Source of the DNA: an uncultured Mucilaginibacter sp.
GTDB lineage: Bacteria; Bacteroidota; Bacteroidia; Sphingobacteriales; Sphingobacteriaceae
Length of the DNA stretch: 51,262 nucleotides
Assembly (NCBI RefSeq): GCF_903893715.1
Contig: NZ_CAITNG010000102.1
Coordinates: forward strand, 1 to 51,262
Direction of reading: 5' to 3'
This document shows, piece by piece, positions 24,733 through 33,154 of the stretch. Both the position numbers and the translations under genes were made by a program. The notes under the pieces were generated by a model. It worked only from the letters and a program-made list of their open reading frames with translations, searched no databases and was not told the origin of the DNA. Within the stretch, counting starts at the first letter, position 1, and every line of letters starts with the position of its first letter.

Positions 24733-27711
24733 ATGACCGACGATAAAAAACCTTCGATGAGCCGCCGCTCTTTTCTCACCACCACCGGCATTGTGGCAGC
24801 GACAGCCGCATTCTACCCAAAAACCGGGCTTTTTGCAAAAGCGTTAACCGCCGTGCCACCTGCACCCGGGGCAGTTTCATTAGCAGGCAACTGGCGTTTC
24901 GCGCTCGACCGTACCAACGAAGGGGTAACTGCCGGCTGGTTCGGTAAGCCATTGGCGGCCAATACCGATATCTCCTTGCCCGGCATACTGCAAACCCAGG
25001 GTTTTGGCGACGAAATAACGGCCGATACCAAATTTGTAGCCGCGCTGCCCCGCGATATGCGCTGGTACCTGCTGCCCCAATATAAACCATACACCGTGCC
25101 CGGCAATATCCAGGTGCCTTATCTGTCGCAACCGGTGCGCCATTATTTGGGCGTGGCCTGGTATCAACGGGATATAGATATACCCGCAACATGGGCCGGA
25201 AAACGCATCGAACTATTGCTTGAGCGCACCCGCTGGCAAACCGACGTATACCTCGGCGACAAGCTGGTCGGCAGCAACCGCTCGCTGGTAGCACCACACG
25301 AGTTCGACCTGGGTGTGTTAACGCCGGGCAAGCATTTGCTCAGCATCCGCATTGATAACAGCATGCTTTCGCCGGCTTACCGTCCGGATGGGCATGCCGT
25401 GTCGGACGGTGAAGGCTCCACCTGGAACGGCATCGTAGGCCGCATCGAACTTTCGGCCACATCGCCGGTTTGGATAGCCGACGCGCAGGTGTTCCCCAAC
25501 ATCGCCGGCAAAACGGCACAGGTCCGTGTTTCGATAGTTAACCTTACCGGTAAGTCCGGGAAAGGCACCCTATCGGCAGGCGGCGTATCCCTGCCGGTTA
25601 CCTGGGACGATAAGGGCGGCAAAGCGGTGATAGACGTGCCCATGCCCAACGCTGGTTTATGGAACGAGTTTACGCCCGAATTGCAACACCTGACCGTTTC
25701 GCTAAACGGTGGCGGGGCCGACCATCAAAAGCAGCTTACCTTCGGTATGCGCGAAATCAAGACCGACGGCAACCGCATCTTACTCAACGGCGACCAGCTA
25801 TACCTGCGTGCCACACACGATGGCGGTGGCTTCCCCTTAACGGGCTACCCGGCTACCGATGTGCCCACCTGGAAAAAGATCATCGGCATCTGCAAGGCCT
25901 GGGGCCTCAACGGTATGCGCTTTCACTCCTGGTGCCCTCCCGAAGCTGCCTTTACAGCGGCCGACGAACTGGGCTTTTACCTGCAGCCCGAATGCGGTAT
26001 GTGGAACTCCTTTGATACCGAACGCAAGATGCTGGCAGTACTGAACGACGAAACCACCTTAATGCTCAAAGCCTACGGCAACCACCCATCCTTTGTGATG
26101 CTCAACGCCACGAACGAACCTGCCGGCCACTACGCCGAACAATTGCCCCTGTGGGACAAAGCCTGGCACACTGCCGACCCGCGCCGCCTCTACAGCGATG
26201 GTACGGGCCGTTGGGCGCCGCCACCGGGTGGTAAGGGTACTGCCTTCGCTGCCGACTACCTCGTTACCGGTAGCCCGGCACGCGGCCCGCGCGGTTGGTT
26301 CGGGTCGGATTACGAAGAGAACCTGGGCACCATACGCGCCGGCGTTACCGTCCCCTGCATCGGGCACGAGATTGGCCAGTATTGCGCTTACCCCGATTTT
26401 GGCGTCGTCGAAAAATTTAACGGCAAGGCCAAATATGCCGCCTTCCCCGAAGGGATTGGCTGGGGCAAGGTGCCCTATATGCACCCCGGCAACTATATCA
26501 TCATGCGCGATAGCGCACAGGCGCACGGCATCCTCGCCGGTAACAAGGCGCTTGCCCATGCCTCCGGCAAATTCCAGGTGGCATGTTACAAGGAGGAGAT
26601 TGAAGCCTTGCTGCGCACGCCATCCTACTCGGGCTACCAGCTGCTCGACCTGCACGACTACCTTGGCCAGGGCGGCGCGCTCATCGGCCTGCTCGATGCC
26701 TTTTGGGAAGAGAAGGGCTATGTTACCGCCAACGAGTTCAAGCGCTTCAACAATACCACCGTGCCCCTCATCCGCTTGAAGAACCGCATCTTTACCGGCG
26801 ACCAAACCCTCACCGCCAGTGCCGAAGTAGCGCATTACGGCCCTAAGGCCTTCAAGGGTGTTGTGCCTATGTGGCGGATACACGACAGTGCCGGCAAACC
26901 GGTCATGATGGGTGGCCTGCCCGCTTGCGACATATCGCGCGGCAGCGGCCAGGCTTTGGGAACCATCTCGGCCCCGCTTGCAAGCCTGCCTGCTCCGGCA
27001 GCCTACTCGCTGGTGCTGGAGATTGAAGGCACAGGCTTTAGTAACCACTGGTCGTTTTGGCTATACCCGGCGGCTGTAAAAACCGAAGCCCCTGCCGATG
27101 TATTGGTTACCAGTTCCTGGGACGAGGCCAAAGCACGTTTGGATGCCGGCGGCAAGGTGTTGTTCCTCTCGGGCGCGCCCGAAAAGCCCTCTAACGACCT
27201 GGCCCTCACCACCTCGCCCATATTTTGGAACCGCCTGATGAACCCGGCCCGCACCTGGATGCTCGGACTGCTCAACGCAGCCAACCACGGTGCCCTCGCG
27301 GGATTCCCGACAGAGGACTGCTGCGACTGGCAATGGGTAAACCTGCTGCCCAAAACCGTAGCCATGAACATGGAAGCCCTTTCGCCAACCTTAACATCGG
27401 TGGTGCAACCCATCGACGACTGGAACCGTAACCTGCGGCTTTCCATGCTGTTTGAATGTCAGGCAAGCAACGGCAAGCTCGTGGTCACCTCCTTCAACCT
27501 CAGCACGGATGGCGTAGAAGGCAAGCCCGCTGCCGCAACGCTGCGCAAATCCATCCTCGACTATATGGCCTCGGCAAAATTTAAGCCGCAAAACAAACTG
27601 GCCATGGCCGAACTGGAAACATGGCTGCCCACCCGTTACGTGGCACCCGTTATCCTCAACTCGCCCCCCGCCGCCAGCGACGTCGCCGACCCGGGACAGG
27701 TGAAACAGTAG
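24733..27711 (+). CDS. Tat-exported glycoside hydrolase family 2 protein (beta-galactosidase-like)
   Basis: 992 residues from the start at 24733 (MTDDKKPSM). A twin-arginine signal (SRRSFLTTTGIVAATAAF) precedes a GH2 sugar-binding jelly roll (about 45-240), an Ig-like domain and a TIM barrel (about 350-680). The acid/base Glu lies in LNATNEPAGH and the probable nucleophile Glu in CIGHEIGQYC; substrate-contact segments include FHSWCPPEAAF and LQPECGMW. The C-terminal half after 680 is beta-rich. Markedly GC-richer than most neighbours. A strong hairpin terminator follows directly. Exact substrate uncertain: galactoside, glucuronide or mannoside. Confidence 0.9.
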   Translation: MTDDKKPSMSRRSFLTTTGIVAATAAFYPKTGLFAKALTAVPPAPGAVSLAGNWRFALDRTNEGVTAGWFGKPLAANTDISLPGILQTQGFGDEITADTKFVAALPRDMRWYLLPQYKPYTVPGNIQVPYLSQPVRHYLGVAWYQRDIDIPATWAGKRIELLLERTRWQTDVYLGDKLVGSNRSLVAPHEFDLGVLTPGKHLLSIRIDNSMLSPAYRPDGHAVSDGEGSTWNGIVGRIELSATSPVWIADAQVFPNIAGKTAQVRVSIVNLTGKSGKGTLSAGGVSLPVTWDDKGGKAVIDVPMPNAGLWNEFTPELQHLTVSLNGGGADHQKQLTFGMREIKTDGNRILLNGDQLYLRATHDGGGFPLTGYPATDVPTWKKIIGICKAWGLNGMRFHSWCPPEAAFTAADELGFYLQPECGMWNSFDTERKMLAVLNDETTLMLKAYGNHPSFVMLNATNEPAGHYAEQLPLWDKAWHTADPRRLYSDGTGRWAPPPGGKGTAFAADYLVTGSPARGPRGWFGSDYEENLGTIRAGVTVPCIGHEIGQYCAYPDFGVVEKFNGKAKYAAFPEGIGWGKVPYMHPGNYIIMRDSAQAHGILAGNKALAHASGKFQVACYKEEIEALLRTPSYSGYQLLDLHDYLGQGGALIGLLDAFWEEKGYVTANEFKRFNNTTVPLIRLKNRIFTGDQTLTASAEVAHYGPKAFKGVVPMWRIHDSAGKPVMMGGLPACDISRGSGQALGTISAPLASLPAPAAYSLVLEIEGTGFSNHWSFWLYPAAVKTEAPADVLVTSSWDEAKARLDAGGKVLFLSGAPEKPSNDLALTTSPIFWNRLMNPARTWMLGLLNAANHGALAGFPTEDCCDWQWVNLLPKTVAMNMEALSPTLTSVVQPIDDWNRNLRLSMLFECQASNGKLVVTSFNLSTDGVEGKPAAATLRKSILDYMASAKFKPQNKLAMAELETWLPTRYVAPVILNSPPAASDVADPGQVKQ

Positions 27712-27723
27712 AAGACGTATACC

Positions 27724-27772
27724 CACCACCTTTTACCTCAAACCCTCACCGGACGGTAAAAGGTGGTGCATT
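27724..27772 (+). terminator. Terminator after GH2
   Basis: Perfect 14-bp stem CACCACCTTTTACC / GGTAAAAGGTGGTG with a 17-nt loop, followed by CATTTTT; starts 12 bp after the GH2 stop. Confidence 0.88.
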
Positions 27773-27847
27773 TTTACACATCTTCCATCTTCCATCAAAA
27801 TATGGGCATTTATGGGTACGTTTCATTTTCCCCATCGCACCCGAATC

Positions 27848-27880
27848 AGATTTGACAACTTTCAAAAAGTTGTCAAATCT
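27848..27880. repeat. Palindromic hairpin repeat, copy 2
   Basis: Perfect 15-bp arms AGATTTGACAACTTT / AAAGTTGTCAAATCT with a 3-nt loop. Second copy of the hairpin at 3799-3830; both precede an ATGGGTA-box element. It lies in the gene-free stretch 27712-28584, which otherwise contains the terminator, an ATGGGTA box near 27802-27819, and the three repeats listed next. Confidence 0.85.
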
Positions 27881-27898
27881 TTACCCGCTCACCACCAC

Positions 27899-27975
27899 GT
27901 CATTGCCAGGCACAGCCTGTCCCGAACTTGTTTCGGGAGAGCAATCTCTGCGCGAGAGGTAAGCCACGACAGGCA
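27899..27975. repeat. Dispersed CGTCATTGC-type repeat with inner palindrome
   Basis: The order CGTCATTGCCAGGCAC...GAGCAATCTC...GAGAGGTAAGCCACGACAGGC resembles short intergenic repeats seen in many bacteria. It includes the palindrome TCCCGAACTTGTTTCGGGA at 27920-27938. It separates the hairpin repeat from the ATGGGTA element, so it may have inserted between them. Confidence 0.6.
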
Positions 27976-28014
27976 CCAATGAACTAATGGCCAATGAAAT
28001 AATGAACCAACCCT

Positions 28015-28218
28015 ATGGGTAAATATGGGTATCCGCAAAAAAATATTTTTCGCCACCCACCGGCCAAATTTTATCATTTTCTTAATACGCGCCAAAATTC
28101 CGCCAGGTTATATGGGTAAATATGGGTGTTTATCCTGAAAAATGGGCTTACTATTGCCAATTTGTTAAACCCATACCCACAAGCCAACCGTTGCACCCAT
28201 CATGGCATTTATGGGTAT
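28015..28218. repeat. ATGGGTA-box intergenic repeat element, copy B
   Basis: Double box ATGGGTAAATATGGGTAT at the left end, A7-TATTT, CATTTTC, a second double box at 28112-28127 followed by GTTT, ATTGCCAATTTG, CCCATACCCA, and a final TTTATGGGTAT. Collinear with copy A (3841-4034). Single or double boxes also occur at 27802-27819 and 28378-28398. Confidence 0.75.
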
Positions 28219-28250
28219 CCACATCATGCCGTTATTGCCCCTAAACCACC

Positions 28251-28363
28251 ATGTCATCTCGACCGCAGGGAGAGAACTTTACAAACCCGACATTACCGGC
28301 GTGCATTGGCGCTACACTCGCTCCGTAAATTTTTCTCACTCGTGCCCCGTTTCGAAATGACAT
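28251..28363. repeat. Imperfect long inverted repeat (ATGTCATCTCGA ... TTCGAAATGACAT)
   Basis: The left arm ATGTCATCTCGACCGCAGGG and the right arm ending CCCCGTTTCGAAATGACAT are imperfect inverted copies, with GAGAGAACTT / AATTTTTCTC as inner parts. It resembles non-autonomous palindromic repeats of Bacteroidota. The reading frames crossing it are not credible genes. Confidence 0.65.
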
Positions 28364-28584
28364 TTTTTACCAGGCACATGGGTATTTATGGGTATCTTTC
28401 AGAGAACGTTTTTACTCATGTTCCTTATTCTTTACTCTTTAAAACAATCTATACAAGGTACGAAATTTTGGTGGGATTGGCAAGAAATAGCGACCACTTT
28501 AAGTACGCACAACCCCAGCATAGGGAAGGTTGACGGAAAGTCTTTATGCGAAAATTATAAAATTATACATAATATTACATACAA

Positions 28585-29340
28585 ATGGAAACGACTAAGC
28601 ACAATGACTTTTTACCGCTACTTGAGGTTTTTCGTTTAGGGCTGAGCAGAGGGATCGTACAAAAAAATGACGTAATACAATGGGCTGACAAAATCATAAA
28701 CGATACCGACGCCCCTGATTATTTTTTTATTGAACTATCGTTAGGTAACAATGCAAATAACCTCATCGAGATAATTGGCCAATATGTTAAACCGCCATAC
28801 GGCCCCATTTGCTACAGGGTGCTTTTGGCTCTTATTTATCACCGTCACCCTATCCAGGATGTTACAGAGGTTGAAAAAGTAGCCATTTTGGTAGGAAGTA
28901 TTTCATCTTGGGATATACTCACTTCGTTTGAAACGGACACCATCTACATGTTCGACGATTATGATATATACTATTTACCTGATCTAACCCAATTACAGGT
29001 AGAACTAATCAATTTCTTGAGTATCTACGAGGCGTTCACACTCGAAAATTATGAACAATGGGCCGATATTAATGGAAAGGTATTGGAGTTGGTAAATGAG
29101 GAAGCAATAAAAGCTGAGATAGTTAATAGATCGATCAGAAAAGCCTGGACAAAAAAAGCAAGGAATGAAAAACTAAAACGGTATATTAAAGGTTTTGCAG
29201 GTGTTTTTATCATAAGTTTGTTTGTAATAGTTCTTGCAAACAAGGATGACGGTAACGGTACATTCCCGGTTTATTATTTTTTGGTGATATTTTTTTTTGC
29301 AAGAATGGCTTACAGTTGGTGGCGCAGGAAACCGGGATAA
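28585..29340 (+). CDS. Hypothetical protein with C-terminal membrane anchor
   Basis: 251 residues. The soluble N-terminal part (about 1-200) is helical and acidic, with a DDYDIYYLPDLTQLQ segment; a basic stretch (RKAWTKKARNEKLKRYIK) precedes two hydrophobic helices (about 210-226 and 230-245) and a basic tail (WWRRKPG). No family recognised. AT-rich and isolated between repeat-rich spacers; accessory character likely. Confidence 0.7.
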   Translation: METTKHNDFLPLLEVFRLGLSRGIVQKNDVIQWADKIINDTDAPDYFFIELSLGNNANNLIEIIGQYVKPPYGPICYRVLLALIYHRHPIQDVTEVEKVAILVGSISSWDILTSFETDTIYMFDDYDIYYLPDLTQLQVELINFLSIYEAFTLENYEQWADINGKVLELVNEEAIKAEIVNRSIRKAWTKKARNEKLKRYIKGFAGVFIISLFVIVLANKDDGNGTFPVYYFLVIFFFARMAYSWWRRKPG

Positions 29341-29351
29341 AGTGGTGAAGT

Positions 29352-29388
29352 CCCCCCCCCCGCTATTCGAAGTCTCCCAACTTCGAAT
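29352..29388. other. C10 homopolymer next to a perfect hairpin
   Basis: Ten consecutive C at 29352-29361 are followed by ATTCGAAGT-CTCCCA-ACTTCGAAT (29365-29388), a perfect 9-bp stem. A second small inverted repeat TGTAGAC-TGT-GTCTACA is at 29398-29414. Lies in the 157-bp gap before the antitoxin-like gene. Confidence 0.7.
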
Positions 29389-29441
29389 CCTTATGCTTGT
29401 AGACTGTGTCTACAGTAACCGGCTTCTTAAATCTTACCCCC

Positions 29442-29472
29442 TTGCTTCGTTCCCTATATTTCGATAGCTTTG
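29442..29472 (+). promoter_or_regulatory. Promoter of the 71-aa antitoxin-like gene
   Basis: TTG at 29442-29444, a 20-bp spacer, and TAGCTTTG at 29465-29472, matching the Bacteroidota promoter pattern. The start codon follows at 29498. Confidence 0.65.
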
Positions 29473-29497
29473 TATAACACGGTTTAATTTACGGCTC

Positions 29498-29713
29498 ATG
29501 GAACAAATTATTGATTTCGATAACATTAAGGACCCCGGTAAAAAGGAATGGTTGCTACAGTCGTTAAAGTTAATGGGTATTGGTTTTCAGGCTACCGAAA
29601 AACCACAAACATTAAAGGAGTATAATGAGGAATTGGAAAGCGGTGAAGCCGAAATAAAACGCTGCGGGTTTATCACTGCCGACGACCTGAAGATTGAGAT
29701 CCGTAAATGGTAA
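29498..29713 (+). CDS. Antitoxin-like small protein without an intact toxin (orphan)
   Basis: 71 residues; TLKEYNEELESGEAEIKRCGFITADDLKIEI resembles antitoxins found before RelE/ParE-type toxins. An ATG overlaps its stop (ATGGTAA at 29707), as in a coupled toxin gene, but that frame closes after eight codons. The toxin has probably been lost, and another TA module follows directly. Assignment is by general likeness only. Confidence 0.6.
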   Translation: MEQIIDFDNIKDPGKKEWLLQSLKLMGIGFQATEKPQTLKEYNEELESGEAEIKRCGFITADDLKIEIRKW

Positions 29714-29722
29714 CTATATACT

Positions 29723-29745
29723 TATATTTGTAATAACAAGGAGGT
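29723..29745 (+). promoter_or_regulatory. -7 box and strong Shine-Dalgarno sequence of the antitoxin gene
   Basis: TATATTTG at 29723-29730 matches the -7 consensus. AAGGAGGT near 29738-29745 lies 5 bp before the ATG at 29751; such a strong Shine-Dalgarno sequence is unusual in Bacteroidota and fixes this start. Confidence 0.65.
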
Positions 29746-29750
29746 TTATC

Positions 29751-29969
29751 ATGGAACGTATTGTTTTAGAAGTTGATGATGCGCTGGCAAAGACCTGGAA
29801 TAACAGCTCGAAAAAGTTCAGGAAGGAATACGAAAGTAAAATTACCGATGTACTGCGGGAAATGAAAGAAGAAGAATTTTTTCAGCTGATTGATAAAGCC
29901 GGAAAAATAGCTAAAAGCAACGGCCTTACAGAGGAGAAACTCAACGAGCTTTTAAATGAAAAAGACTGA
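29751..29969 (+). CDS. Antitoxin partner of the PIN-family toxin
   Basis: 72 residues, highly charged and helical (VLEVDDALAKTWNNSSKKFRKEYE), ending EEKLNELLNEKD. The start at 29751 is set by the Shine-Dalgarno sequence; the longer reading frame from 29694 would cross the promoter. It overlaps the PIN gene by 14 bp. Similar small proteins accompany COG1569-type PIN toxins. Confidence 0.75.
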   Translation: MERIVLEVDDALAKTWNNSSKKFRKEYESKITDVLREMKEEEFFQLIDKAGKIAKSNGLTEEKLNELLNEKD

Positions 29970-30378
29970 CCATGTATTCGTAATAGATACGAATACCCTG
30001 ATCAGCGCTTTTATATTACCCGATTCTGTATCCGGTAAGGCAGTAAATAAAGCCATAAAAATAGGTCATATCGTTTTCTCAAGATCAACAAACCGTGAAT
30101 TTGCCGATGTGTTTATCCGATCCAAGTTTGATAAATACTTGCCGTTGGAGGTTCGTGTCCAGATCATTAATAATTTAAAGTCCCTGGTAATTTTCGTTCA
30201 ACCCAGAGTAGAGATAACTGCATCCCGCGACAAAAAAGACAATCAATTCCTTGAACTTGCTGTTGCTGCAAAAGCCTCATGTATCATTTCCGGCGATAAA
30301 GACCTATTAGTGTTACATCCATTTCAGGGTATACCAATTATCAACGCGTCTGATTTTTTTGCATATCAATTTACCTAA
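29956..30378 (+). CDS. PIN-domain toxin (COG1569-like, VapC fold)
   Basis: 140 residues. PIN-domain acidic residues: Asp in VFVIDTNTLISAF, Glu in STNREFADVF, Asp in KDNQFLELA and Asp in IISGDKDLL. This quartet coordinates Mg2+/Mn2+ in VapC-type ribonucleases. Overlaps the antitoxin gene by 14 bp. Likely an RNase restrained by the upstream product. First of three PIN modules within 5.3 kb. Confidence 0.88.
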   Translation: MKKTDHVFVIDTNTLISAFILPDSVSGKAVNKAIKIGHIVFSRSTNREFADVFIRSKFDKYLPLEVRVQIINNLKSLVIFVQPRVEITASRDKKDNQFLELAVAAKASCIISGDKDLLVLHPFQGIPIINASDFFAYQFT

Positions 30379-30388
30379 ACATTATCCC

Positions 30389-30955
30389 ATGCTCAAAAAA
30401 CTCATCCTCCCAATCTTCCTCATCCTCCTCATGTCCCAAGCCGCCCTCGCTCAGGACGAATACGTTAAACCGGGCCAAATACCCGTAGTGCCGGGCAAGG
30501 CGCCCAACCTCAGGGTAAAACTGGTAAGCAGCAATGGCAATGTAAAAACCTACCTGCTGGTGTTCAACAAAGGCGACGAGATCCTTTCCGGCATGACGGA
30601 GTTTGCCGAAAAATACCACGTAACCTGCGCGCATTTTACCGGCATCGGCGCGGTAAGTACGGCAACCCTCGGCTGTTTGGATTACGATAAGAAAATGTAC
30701 CACGTTGTCCCGATAAAGGAGCAGTCCGAAATATTATCGTTTATCGGCAACATCGCGGTGTTTAACAACAAGCCCGTAGTGCACGCCCATGTGGGTACGG
30801 CACCGGCCAGCGGGGTAATGAAAGGCGGCCACCTGTTCGAGGGTTTTGTATGGCCCACGCTGGAAGTTTATGTAACCGTTGAGCCGGCTTCCATCGGCAA
30901 AAAACGCGAGCCTGAACTCGGCTTCTTGATGCTCGACCCGGAACCCGACAAATAA
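30389..30955 (+). CDS. Secreted PPC/DUF296-domain protein
   Basis: 188 residues from the start at 30389, which opens a signal peptide (MLKKLILPIFLILLMSQAALAQ). The body (about 45-175) is a PPC/DUF296 domain: YLLVFNKGDEIL, HFTGIGAVSTATLG, VVHAHVGTAPASGVMKGGHLFEG. The His residues in HAHV and GGHL resemble the metal-binding site of bacterial PPC proteins. Automated labels usually say DNA-binding, but the signal peptide argues for a periplasmic or lipid-side role. An enzyme-like or ligand-binding function is more plausible. Confidence 0.85.
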   Translation: MLKKLILPIFLILLMSQAALAQDEYVKPGQIPVVPGKAPNLRVKLVSSNGNVKTYLLVFNKGDEILSGMTEFAEKYHVTCAHFTGIGAVSTATLGCLDYDKKMYHVVPIKEQSEILSFIGNIAVFNNKPVVHAHVGTAPASGVMKGGHLFEGFVWPTLEVYVTVEPASIGKKREPELGFLMLDPEPDK

Positions 30956-31048
30956 TTCTAAATATTTGGAATTAATTGTATTTAAGACGATTTATCCTTT
31001 GAGATTATATTCATTAAGTTTAGATTTGACCCAACAAAAATAAAGACC

Positions 31049-31939
31049 ATGAGTGTTTTAGTAAACAACGATTCTAAAGTTATTGTACAAGGTTTTACAG
31101 GTAACGAAGGCACCTACCATGCCTCCCAAATGATTGAGTATGGCACGGATGTAGTAGGTGGTGTCACGCCGGGCAAGGGCGGTCAGAGGCATTTAGACCG
31201 ACCTGTATTTAATACGGTAAAAGACGCCGTTGACCAGGTTGGTGCCAACGTATCTATCATTTTTGTTCCACCCGCTTTTGCAGCCGATGCCATAATGGAA
31301 GCCGCCGAAGCAGGTATAAAAGTTATTGTTTGTATTACCGAAGGTATCCCCACAAAGGATATGGTGATGGTAAAAGAATATATCAGCGACCGCGATTGTC
31401 GTTTAATTGGCCCTAACTGCCCGGGCGTTATTACCGCCGGCGAAGCTAAAATAGGCATTATGCCGGGCTTTATCTTCCGTAAAGGGCATGTGGGTGTGGT
31501 ATCAAAATCGGGTACCTTAACTTACGAGGCTGTCGATCAGGTGGTAAAAGCAGGTTTAGGCATCACTACAGCTATCGGTATCGGTGGCGACCCGATCATC
31601 GGCACACCAACCAAAGACGCTGTTGAACTGCTGATGAACGACCCTGATACACACGGTATCATCATGATAGGCGAAATTGGCGGCGGCATGGAAGCCGAAG
31701 CTGCCCGCTGGATAAAAGCAAATGGTACTAAACCCGTAGTGGGCTTTATAGCCGGGCAAACTGCCCCTGCCGGTAGGCGTATGGGCCACGCCGGTGCTAT
31801 TGTTGGCGGTGCCGACGATACCGCTGCCGCTAAAATGAAAATCATGAGGGAGTGCGGTATCCGCGTAGTGGAATCGCCTGCCGAAATTGGCGCAGCCATG
31901 GCCGAGGAATTGGCAAAGCTGGAAAAAGTAGTAGCTTAG
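31049..31939 (+). CDS. sucD: Succinate--CoA ligase (ADP-forming) subunit alpha
   Basis: 296 residues. TCA-cycle enzyme subunit carrying the phosphohistidine in [10 protein letters not shown] and the CoA-binding Rossmann domain ([23 protein letters not shown]). Motif GPNCPGVI is also present. Length matches the family. sucC (beta subunit) is not in this window, so the subunits are encoded apart. Followed by a palindromic repeat and a terminator. Confidence 0.96.
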   Translation: MSVLVNNDSKVIVQGFTGNEGTYHASQMIEYGTDVVGGVTPGKGGQRHLDRPVFNTVKDAVDQVGANVSIIFVPPAFAADAIMEAAEAGIKVIVCITEGIPTKDMVMVKEYISDRDCRLIGPNCPGVITAGEAKIGIMPGFIFRKGHVGVVSKSGTLTYEAVDQVVKAGLGITTAIGIGGDPIIGTPTKDAVELLMNDPDTHGIIMIGEIGGGMEAEAARWIKANGTKPVVGFIAGQTAPAGRRMGHAGAIVGGADDTAAAKMKIMRECGIRVVESPAEIGAAMAEELAKLEKVVA

Positions 31940-31953
31940 TACTTAGTGCTGCG

Positions 31954-31971
31954 TCCTGATAGCTATCGGGA
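31954..31971. repeat. TAGCTA-centred palindrome, copy 1
   Basis: TCCTGATAGCTATCGGGA, an 18-bp near-perfect palindrome found again at 48612-48629 and 50979-50996. Lies between sucD and its terminator. Confidence 0.75.
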
Positions 31972-31981
31972 TAGATATTTT

Positions 31982-32014
31982 AAATCCTGGTCCGGTGGGC
32001 CGGGATTTTTTTTG
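31982..32014. terminator. Terminator after sucD
   Basis: AAATCCTGGTCC / GGGCCGGGATTT stem (12 bp with G-U pairs) and T8 run. It abuts the convergent gene at 32017. Confidence 0.88.
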
Positions 32015-32016
32015 TT

Positions 32017-32547
32017 TTAAGCTTCTCCGTTAACCATAAAGTCGTAAACAGTATTGGTGGTTAAGTTGATTTTTAGATTAAAAAAGCACGAACCTCCGTC
32101 TTCCACCTCAACTATTCCTTTCTTCCAATACGATTTTTCCTCCGGAGTACAGAAACAATTAGCCCAAACAATTTTCTGGCCTTTGGCATCCGTAACGGCA
32201 ATGAACTGTTTATAATAATCTGCAGGATTATTTATCAAATTGCCCGATATTATCTCATGAGGCTTGGAAGGGTATTTTTCTAACAGTTTTTTATTCTCAG
32301 CAAGCTTCATTTTATTATATTCTGAAATCCTTATTGCAATTAGTTTTTCGATGTTTTTTATCTCGTTATCCGACAAACTGGTCGATTTAAATTTCCCTTT
32401 AAAAATATACTGGTCAAGTCCGGGATTAAATTTTAAAATTGCATATTTCGATGAATTGATAGATTGGCTTGATTGTGCAATAGTTATAGTGGCGTTATCA
32501 ATGGATAAAAAGACCAAAATGAGCGCCATTATTAGTTTTAAGTTCAT
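32017..32547 (-). CDS. Secreted hypothetical protein
   Basis: 176 residues from the start at 32547 (MNLKLIMALILVFLSI), which opens a signal peptide. The mature part has a Cys-x-Cys pair (WANCFCTPEE) and a further Cys in GGSCFFNLKINL; the strand-rich C-terminus ends YDFMVNGEA. No family recognised. AT-rich. Confidence 0.75.
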   Translation of the reverse strand: MNLKLIMALILVFLSIDNATITIAQSSQSINSSKYAILKFNPGLDQYIFKGKFKSTSLSDNEIKNIEKLIAIRISEYNKMKLAENKKLLEKYPSKPHEIISGNLINNPADYYKQFIAVTDAKGQKIVWANCFCTPEEKSYWKKGIVEVEDGGSCFFNLKINLTTNTVYDFMVNGEA

Positions 32548-32734
32548 ATCATTAAAGTTAGTATTTAAAAGATGCACTTTTTAAAAGGATTCCATAAAGT
32601 CAACATTTTGTAAATAACCAATTCCTTACCGTAAGGTTGCAAACCAAAACCCGACTAAAGCGTATATTTAGATATATTTTGTGAGAAGGAAAACCTTCAA
32701 TCATTCTGTCAATCAATCATTCAATCAATAAAAA

Positions 32735-33100
32735 ATGAACTATAATAAGCTCACCCCCGAAGAAGAATACGTCATCGTACACAAAGGTACCGAAAGGCCT
32801 TTTACCGGGGAATATACCAACCATAAAGTACCGGGTGTTTACGAATGCCGCAGGTGCAACTCGCCGCTGTACCGCTCAGCAGACAAGTTCGACTCGCATT
32901 GCGGCTGGCCGAGTTTTGATGATGAGATACCCGGCGCGGTAAATCGCGTATTGGATGCCGATGGCCGTCGCGTGGAAATTGTTTGCGCCAATTGCGGCGC
33001 GCACCTGGGCCACGTGTTCGAAGGCGAAAGGTTTACGCCGAAAAACACCAGGCATTGCGTTAATTCCTTGTCGATGAAGTTTGTGGCGGATGAAGGCTGA
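32735..33100 (+). CDS. msrB: Peptide-methionine (R)-S-oxide reductase
   Basis: 121 residues. Reduces methionine-R-sulfoxide in proteins. The structural Zn is bound by two CxxC pairs (CRRC, CANC); HCGWPSFDD and the catalytic Cys in [12 protein letters not shown] are all present. No signal peptide, so cytosolic. Monocistronic. Confidence 0.95.
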   Translation: MNYNKLTPEEEYVIVHKGTERPFTGEYTNHKVPGVYECRRCNSPLYRSADKFDSHCGWPSFDDEIPGAVNRVLDADGRRVEIVCANCGAHLGHVFEGERFTPKNTRHCVNSLSMKFVADEG

Positions 33101-33154
33101 ATTTTATTTTAAAAGGAAATTCCGTATATTTATCGTAATAAAAAGAACATTAAA

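Noticed and set aside
26059..27048. 329-codon frame antisense to GH2
   Set aside because: Shadow frame caused by the high GC content of the GH2 gene; GH2 motifs confirm the plus strand.
27848..27880. Hairpin as the GH2 terminator
   Set aside because: GH2 already has a strong terminator at 27724-27772 and this hairpin is a repeat found elsewhere.
28126..28639. Two plus-strand reading frames of 135 and 83 codons
   Set aside because: They cover intergenic repeats and overlap the start of the 251-aa gene; no coding signature.
28585..29340. 251-aa protein as an immunity or defence protein
   Set aside because: Only an AT-rich composition and two C-terminal helices support this; no motif, so left as hypothetical.
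31049..31939. sucD without sucC as evidence of a broken operon
   Set aside because: The subunits are often encoded apart in Bacteroidota, so this is not an anomaly.
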